Shown: positions 59,214-64,000 of the stretch, one piece after another | Numbering within the stretch: the stretch's first letter is position 1 | Layout of the letters: every line of letters begins with the position of its first letter | Source of the DNA: Silene latifolia | Lineage: Eukaryota; Streptophyta; Magnoliopsida; Caryophyllales; Caryophyllaceae | DNA length: 64,000 bases | Assembly: GCF_048544455.1 (NCBI RefSeq) | Contig: NC_133530.1 | Span: 17,289,748 to 17,353,747 of the forward strand | Reading direction: 5' to 3' | The notes under the pieces: model-generated | Told to the model about the DNA's origin: nothing | The model's input: only the letters and a program-made list of their open reading frames with translations | Databases searched by the model: none | Program-made: the position numbers and the translations under genes

Positions 59214-60407
59214 ATGCCTAACTCAGAGTCTGTTGATCAATCGTCCTATCGCAATCCTTACGATGAGCCGCTTTTCCTCTCTCCATCGGATAATCCGAAC
59301 ATGTCACTTGTTAATTCGCCTTTCAATGGAAAAGATTTCATTAACTGGACTCGCGGAGTTATTCTCGCACTCGGATCAAAGAACAAGGACGGTTTCATTA
59401 ATGGTGACATCGTTATGCCTGCAATTGGATCAGCTAAACACAAGGCTTGGATGCGTTGTGATTACATGATTAGATGCTGGATTCTCAGCTCTATGACTCC
59501 AGAAATTAAGAGTGGATTTCTGTCTGCTAAGTCAGCAAAGCAACTATGGGATGACATTCAGGAACGGTATGGACAATCGAACGCGCCTCTGTTGTTTCAA
59601 TTGAAGAAAGAATTGCTCAATTTAGGTCAAGATTCTCAATCTGTAGTTGAGTATTATAACAATCTTAAACGTCGTTGGGATGAGATTGAAGAGGTTGAAG
59701 GATTTTCTGAGTGTACATGTGGAAAATGTACTTGCAATATTTTGAAGAAAATCGTTGATGCTGCATCTCGTGAGAAAGTGTTGATGTTTCTTATGGGATT
59801 GAATGACACATTTGATACACTAAAGACTAATATTCTGTCCATGGATCCTCTTCCAACTGTTAACAAAGTGTACTCATTTGTTCAACAAGTGGAAAGTCAG
59901 AAATCTATTTCTATTTTGAATCAACCTGCACAAGATGCTAGTGCGCTTGCAGTTGATAAGTTTGGTACAAACAAAGGTAATTGGAATGTTTGGAGGAGAG
60001 ATGGAAAGAAGCCTAAATACGAGGAACGTTGGTGTACGCATTGCAAGAAGAAAGGACATACTGTTAGCACGTGCTGGGATCTCAATGAGGATCAAAAGAT
60101 CAGTTATATGAACAGAAATGGAGGATCATCAGGAACAACTGGAGGAATGTCAAAGTTCAAAAAGCAGAAGTCATACAACAATTTCTCTGCTGCAAATAAT
60201 GTCGAAGTTCAAGATGACACTCCTTTTGAGTTTCACACCAAGCAGGGACAGTCTAATACCATGGAGCAAGGTTCATCTTCTCATCAGCATGGCAAAATTG
60301 GCAAAGCCTTGGTTAATGCAGTCTGTGATCAAGTTCTAAATGCTATGCAAGCAAGATTCAGTGGATCAGTTGATTATTCCACTCCTACTGTCAATTTTGC
60401 AGGTTAA
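59214..60407 (+). CDS. gag of the copia element
   Basis: 397 codons. The N-terminal and capsid part is of the UBN2/copia gag type (NGKDFINWTRGVILALGSKN, AKQLWDDIQERYGQSN, VVEYYNNLKRRWDEIEEV). A CCHC zinc knuckle, CTHCKKKGHTVSTC, is near residue 280. Packages element RNA into virus-like particles in the known family. Confidence 0.85.
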   Translation: MPNSESVDQSSYRNPYDEPLFLSPSDNPNMSLVNSPFNGKDFINWTRGVILALGSKNKDGFINGDIVMPAIGSAKHKAWMRCDYMIRCWILSSMTPEIKSGFLSAKSAKQLWDDIQERYGQSNAPLLFQLKKELLNLGQDSQSVVEYYNNLKRRWDEIEEVEGFSECTCGKCTCNILKKIVDAASREKVLMFLMGLNDTFDTLKTNILSMDPLPTVNKVYSFVQQVESQKSISILNQPAQDASALAVDKFGTNKGNWNVWRRDGKKPKYEERWCTHCKKKGHTVSTCWDLNEDQKISYMNRNGGSSGTTGGMSKFKKQKSYNNFSAANNVEVQDDTPFEFHTKQGQSNTMEQGSSSHQHGKIGKALVNAVCDQVLNAMQARFSGSVDYSTPTVNFAG

Positions 60408-63400
60408 ATCCTTGCTTCTAATGCTGTCTGCTTTCCAAAGCCGAGTAATGATATAATTGAATGGATTTTAGACTCAGGAGCCTCTAATCATATGTCTTCC
60501 CAAAGACATCTTTTCACCAACATTAAGAGATTAGATGCACCTGTTATGGTAGGTCTTCCTGATGGTTCAACCAACATGGTTCAGTTTGTTGGCAATATCA
60601 GCATAAGTCCCACAATTGTCCTGTCTGAAGTGTTGTTCATTCCAGATTTCAAGCATAATTTGCTTTCCATAGGAAAGTTAATTTCTCATAATGGCTTAAT
60701 GATACAATTTAATGCCATTACCTGTGTGATACAGGACCATGAAGACCACATCTTGGCTATAGGGCACAAAGATGGAGGTCTATACAAGTTACAGCACAAG
60801 TCCATGCATCACTCTATGCAGCATAGTTTCTTACATAGCTTGAGTCATAATAAGCATGTTGGTGTGTCTTCTGCTAGTGCTGCAGGAAAGACCACGAATG
60901 ATAATAACATGAGCAATGATGTAGTTCCATCTGAATTTCATTGTATGCTCTGTAATAGTGAAGATAGGTGTAAAGCACATAGTGTTATTGAGCTTATGCA
61001 TGCTCGTCTAGGTCATACTTCTTATGCTAAGCTGAAATACATTACTGGAATGAAAGATTCAGATTTGAAATCTTATTCGTGTGATACTTGCATCATGGCT
61101 AAACTGCATAAACTTCCTTTTGAAAGAGATTATTCTAGGGCTCATGATGCATTTGGCCTTATTCACATTGATTTATGGGGTCCTTATAAGGTTGCTTCCA
61201 TCACTAGAGCTCATTATTTTTTAACAATTGTTGATGACCACTCTAGAGTTACCTGGACCTTTCTTTTACAAGACAAAACTCAAGTCACTAAGACTGTTGA
61301 GAGTTTCTTTAACTAAGTTCATACACAATTTGGAAAGACCATAAAACTGGTCAGAAGTGACAATGGGACTGAGATCATTCAAAGTACTTGTCTGGAGTTG
61401 TTTGCTGCTAGAGGAATAATGCATCAGAAAAGTGTTCCTGGGGTTCCCCAACAGAATGGCAGGGTAGAGAGGAAACATCGTCACCTAGTTGAAACAGCTA
61501 GGGCAATGATGTTATATGCTAACCTACCTAAGAGATTCTGGGGTGAGTGTTTGTTAGCAGCTACACATGTAATCAACAGACTTCCTACTTCTCTCTTAAC
61601 CTGGAAGACACCTTATGAACTGTTGCTAGGCAGTGTCCCAACCTATGAACACCTTAGAACTATTGGTTGTCAGTGTTTTGCTCTCATTCCCAGGAGCAAG
61701 AGAGATAAGTTTCAGGCTAAAGGGAGAAAGTGTTTATTTTTGGGATATCCTCATGGCCAGAAAGGTTACAAACTTTTTGATTTAGAAAATCAAAGGATCA
61801 TAATCAGTAGGGATGTGGAGTTTCAAGAACATATTTTTCCATATAAGTCAAAATCTCATTCTGAGCCAATCCCTACATCCACTGTTCCTTTTCCTTCTCA
61901 TGAAGATGAAGCTACTTTATTTCAAGTCACTAATACTTCTCAAAATACTGATGCTCCCTTTAATACAGAAAAAACCATACCTACTACAGATATTCTTTCT
62001 CATAGTACTAGTGGGACCACTTCTCAGTCTACACCTAATACTCCAGCTGGTACTCCTATAGTAGCTGTCAGTACTGATAATCACATGCCTGATTCCAGGC
62101 AATCTCATAGGGTGAGAAATATTCCACCCAGATTTAAGGATTTTGTTTGCCCTACTCTTCATGCTACTGCTCATAGCTTCTCTATTCTTGATCCCTCTTC
62201 TTATCCTCCAACTTTATTGAAATCCCTTAATAATGTCATGAAAATTACTGAACCATCAACTTACAAGCAAGCCAAAGATGATCCTAAATGGGTCACTGCC
62301 ATGTCCAAGGAGATTGCAGCTCTTGAAGACAATGGTACTTGGGTTATTACTGATTTACCTCAAGGCCATAAACCAATAGGTTCTAAATGGGTGTACAAAA
62401 TCAAGTACAATCCAGATGGTACAGTGGAAAGATACAAGGCAAGGCTTGTAGCTAAGGGATACAACCAAGTTAAAGGGAAAGACTACAAGGCCACTTTTTC
62501 TCCTGTGGCAAAATTTACCACTGTCAGAGTGCTACTGGCAGTTGCTTCCATTCAAAATTGGCCAATCCATCAACTAGACATCAATAATGCCTTCTTGCAT
62601 TGCTATCTAGATGAGGAAGTTTATATGGTTCCACCTGAGGGTTACATGAAAGCCAACACAGGGCAAGTTTGTCATCTTCGAAGATCCTTGTATGGCTTAA
62701 AGCAAGTCTCTCGTCAATGGAATCTTGCTTTAACCAAGCTCCTACTCACTCTGGGATTTAGTCAATCCAAATATGACTATTCCTTGTTCACTAGACAAGT
62801 TCAGGGATTGCTCTCCATTGTATTGGTTTATGTAGATGATCTATTATTGACTGGTACTGATGTCAATTTTTTAGCCAAGTTAAAACACAAGCTACATGAA
62901 TCATTCACCATCAAAGATCTTGGGCACATTCGTTATTTCCTGGGGTTGGAAGTTACCAGAAACTCTGAAGGGTTAGTATTAAATCAACAGAAGTATGTTC
63001 AGGATCTGTTGACGGATGCTGGTATGGTAAACTGTAAACCAGCACTCTTTCCTTTGCCCAAGGGTCTACAGTTGAGTGTTGATCAAGGTCCTTTACTTTC
63101 TGATCCAGAGAGTTACAGGCGCATCATTGGGAAACTTCTGTACCTCAACCTTACAAGACCTGATTTATCATATGCAACACAACATCTTAGTCAATTTCTT
63201 TGCTCTCCAAGGGAGCCTCATATGCAGGCTGTTGTCCATGTTCTCAGATATCTGAAGGGAACAACAGCTGCTGCCCTATTCTATCCTGCCACCAGTGATT
63301 TAATTCTTACTGGTTTTTGTGATGCTGATTGGGGCTCTTGCCAGACCACTTGTAGGTCCCTTACAGGACAATGCGTCTTTCTAGGAAGGTCCTTGATTTC

Positions 63401-63770
63401 TTGGAAAACGAAGAAGCAGAAGACTGTCTCAAAGTCTTCTGCCGAGTCTGAGTATCGGGCTATGTCATACACTGCTGGTGAATTGACTTGGTTGCATGGT
63501 CTTCTTGCTTATTTCAGGGTCCTCATACCCTTACCTATTTCCCTTTACTGTGACAACAAGGCTGCCCTCCACATTGCGGCTAATCCTGTCTTTCATGAAA
63601 GGACAAAGCACATCAACATTGATTGCCATTATGTCAGGGAAAAATTACAGGCTGGTTTCATATCTACTGCTCATCTTCGTACACATCAACAACTAGCTGA
63701 TCTCTTAACAAAACCATTAGGACACACTCAACATATGTTCCTAGCTTCCAAGTTGGGACTGCTGTTCTAG
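60408..63770 (+). pseudogene. pol region of the copia element
   Basis: Blocks in order: aspartic protease (DSGASNHMSS near 60475), GAG-pre-integrase zinc region (HARLGHTSYAKL near 61000), integrase core (LIHIDLWGPYK, VVDDHSRVTW; 61160-61900), reverse transcriptase (WVYKIKYNPDGTVERYKAR; YVDDLLLTG; 62330-63070) and RNase H (CDADWGSC, SSAESEYRAM, CDNKAALHIA; 63310-63770). Largely open; the few interruptions place it among recently silenced copies. Confidence 0.85.
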
Positions 63771-63795
63771 AATACACATCCCAACTTGAGGGGGA

Positions 63796-64000
63796 TGTGA
63801 GAATGAAGTAGCACAAGGAGTTGGTTAATGACAACCAATCATTGACAAGCACACGGATTGATGACATGGCAGTTAGTTAGAATAGAACAAACTGGAATTG
63901 TATATAAACAAGAAACACACTTTGTAATTTATTTATTCATTCATAATCAATACAACTCAGTTTATTTACTCTCTCTATAACAACTTTATCTCTCTAGTTT
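63796..64000 (+). repeat. 3' LTR of the copia element (cut by the window end)
   Basis: The first ~205 of an expected 270 bases, starting TGTGAGAATGAAG right after the polypurine tract. Confidence 0.88.

Larger units (their letters stand above)
58734..64000 (+). mobile_element. Ty1/copia LTR element, young, in desaturase intron 1
   Basis: The 5' LTR, a primer site TGGTATCAGAGC complementary to initiator tRNA-Met, gag, then pol in copia order (protease, integrase, RT, RNase H), a polypurine tract (GAGGGGGA, 63788-63795) and the start of the 3' LTR. The 3' end is outside the window, so the target duplication cannot be checked; the left flank is ACGGG. Over the ~205 shared LTR bases only about two differences are seen (one two-base length change in a CT run, one substitution), so insertion is recent. 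The element looks nearly whole, with about two interruptions. An Ale/Retrofit-like lineage is a guess. Confidence 0.93.

Overview
The window is nuclear DNA from a flowering plant. It is AT-rich and has intron-bearing genes with plastid-targeted, secondary-wall and endomembrane products, TA-flanked Stowaway MITEs, and plant-type LTR and LINE elements. The proteins look like core-eudicot ones. A Caryophyllales source is a guess from the repeat flavour (Tat-type element with an antisense ORF, recurring GAGACCGTCTC and ACTCCGTA words), not a demonstrated fact. No bacterial, CRISPR or rRNA content was seen.

Layout. Positions 1-2400 hold stacked MITEs, including a 1.24-kb Mutator-like element with a perfect 9-bp target duplication. 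Next is a four-exon atypical thioredoxin gene (ACHT4-like, 2629-6445, +). Positions 6.4-11.3 kb are gene-poor with two GC-rich degenerate foldback repeats. A complete-ended 8.2-kb Tat-like Ty3/gypsy element (11318-19514) has LTRs, gag and protease blocks, a long tandem array and an antisense ORF with its own TATA box, but no recognisable RT or integrase. A seven-exon RING-CH membrane E3 ligase follows (20793-25523, +), then a second Mutator-like MITE of the same family. A bHLH153-like regulator (31246-33077, +), an IRX15/IRX15-L-type DUF579 xylan gene (35600-37319, -) and a SEP15-type ER thiol-fold gene (40171-44233, +) come next. From 44.2 to 48.4 kb the sequence is very AT-rich and ends in a clear Helitron 3' terminus. 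A five-exon gene of unknown function (49673-53521, +; 495 aa) precedes a 5'-truncated L1-type LINE (54408-57149). The window closes with a stearoyl-ACP desaturase gene (exons 2 and 3 only, -), whose first intron carries a young Ty1/copia element from 58734 to beyond the window end.

The host genes are independent, not a pathway. The bHLH153-like/SEP15-like pair matches a neighbouring pair in Arabidopsis (At1g05710/At1g05720 from memory), so it may be an old syntenic block with the IRX15-type gene between. Much of the rest is transposon biology: MITEs abutting promoters (ACHT, IRX15), a hAT-type foldback, Stowaways and Au-like SINEs in introns, and an LTR element splitting the desaturase gene. 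Exon borders were set by hand from GT-AG signals, reading-frame phase and remembered family sequence. They agree in phase throughout, but no transcript evidence was available.
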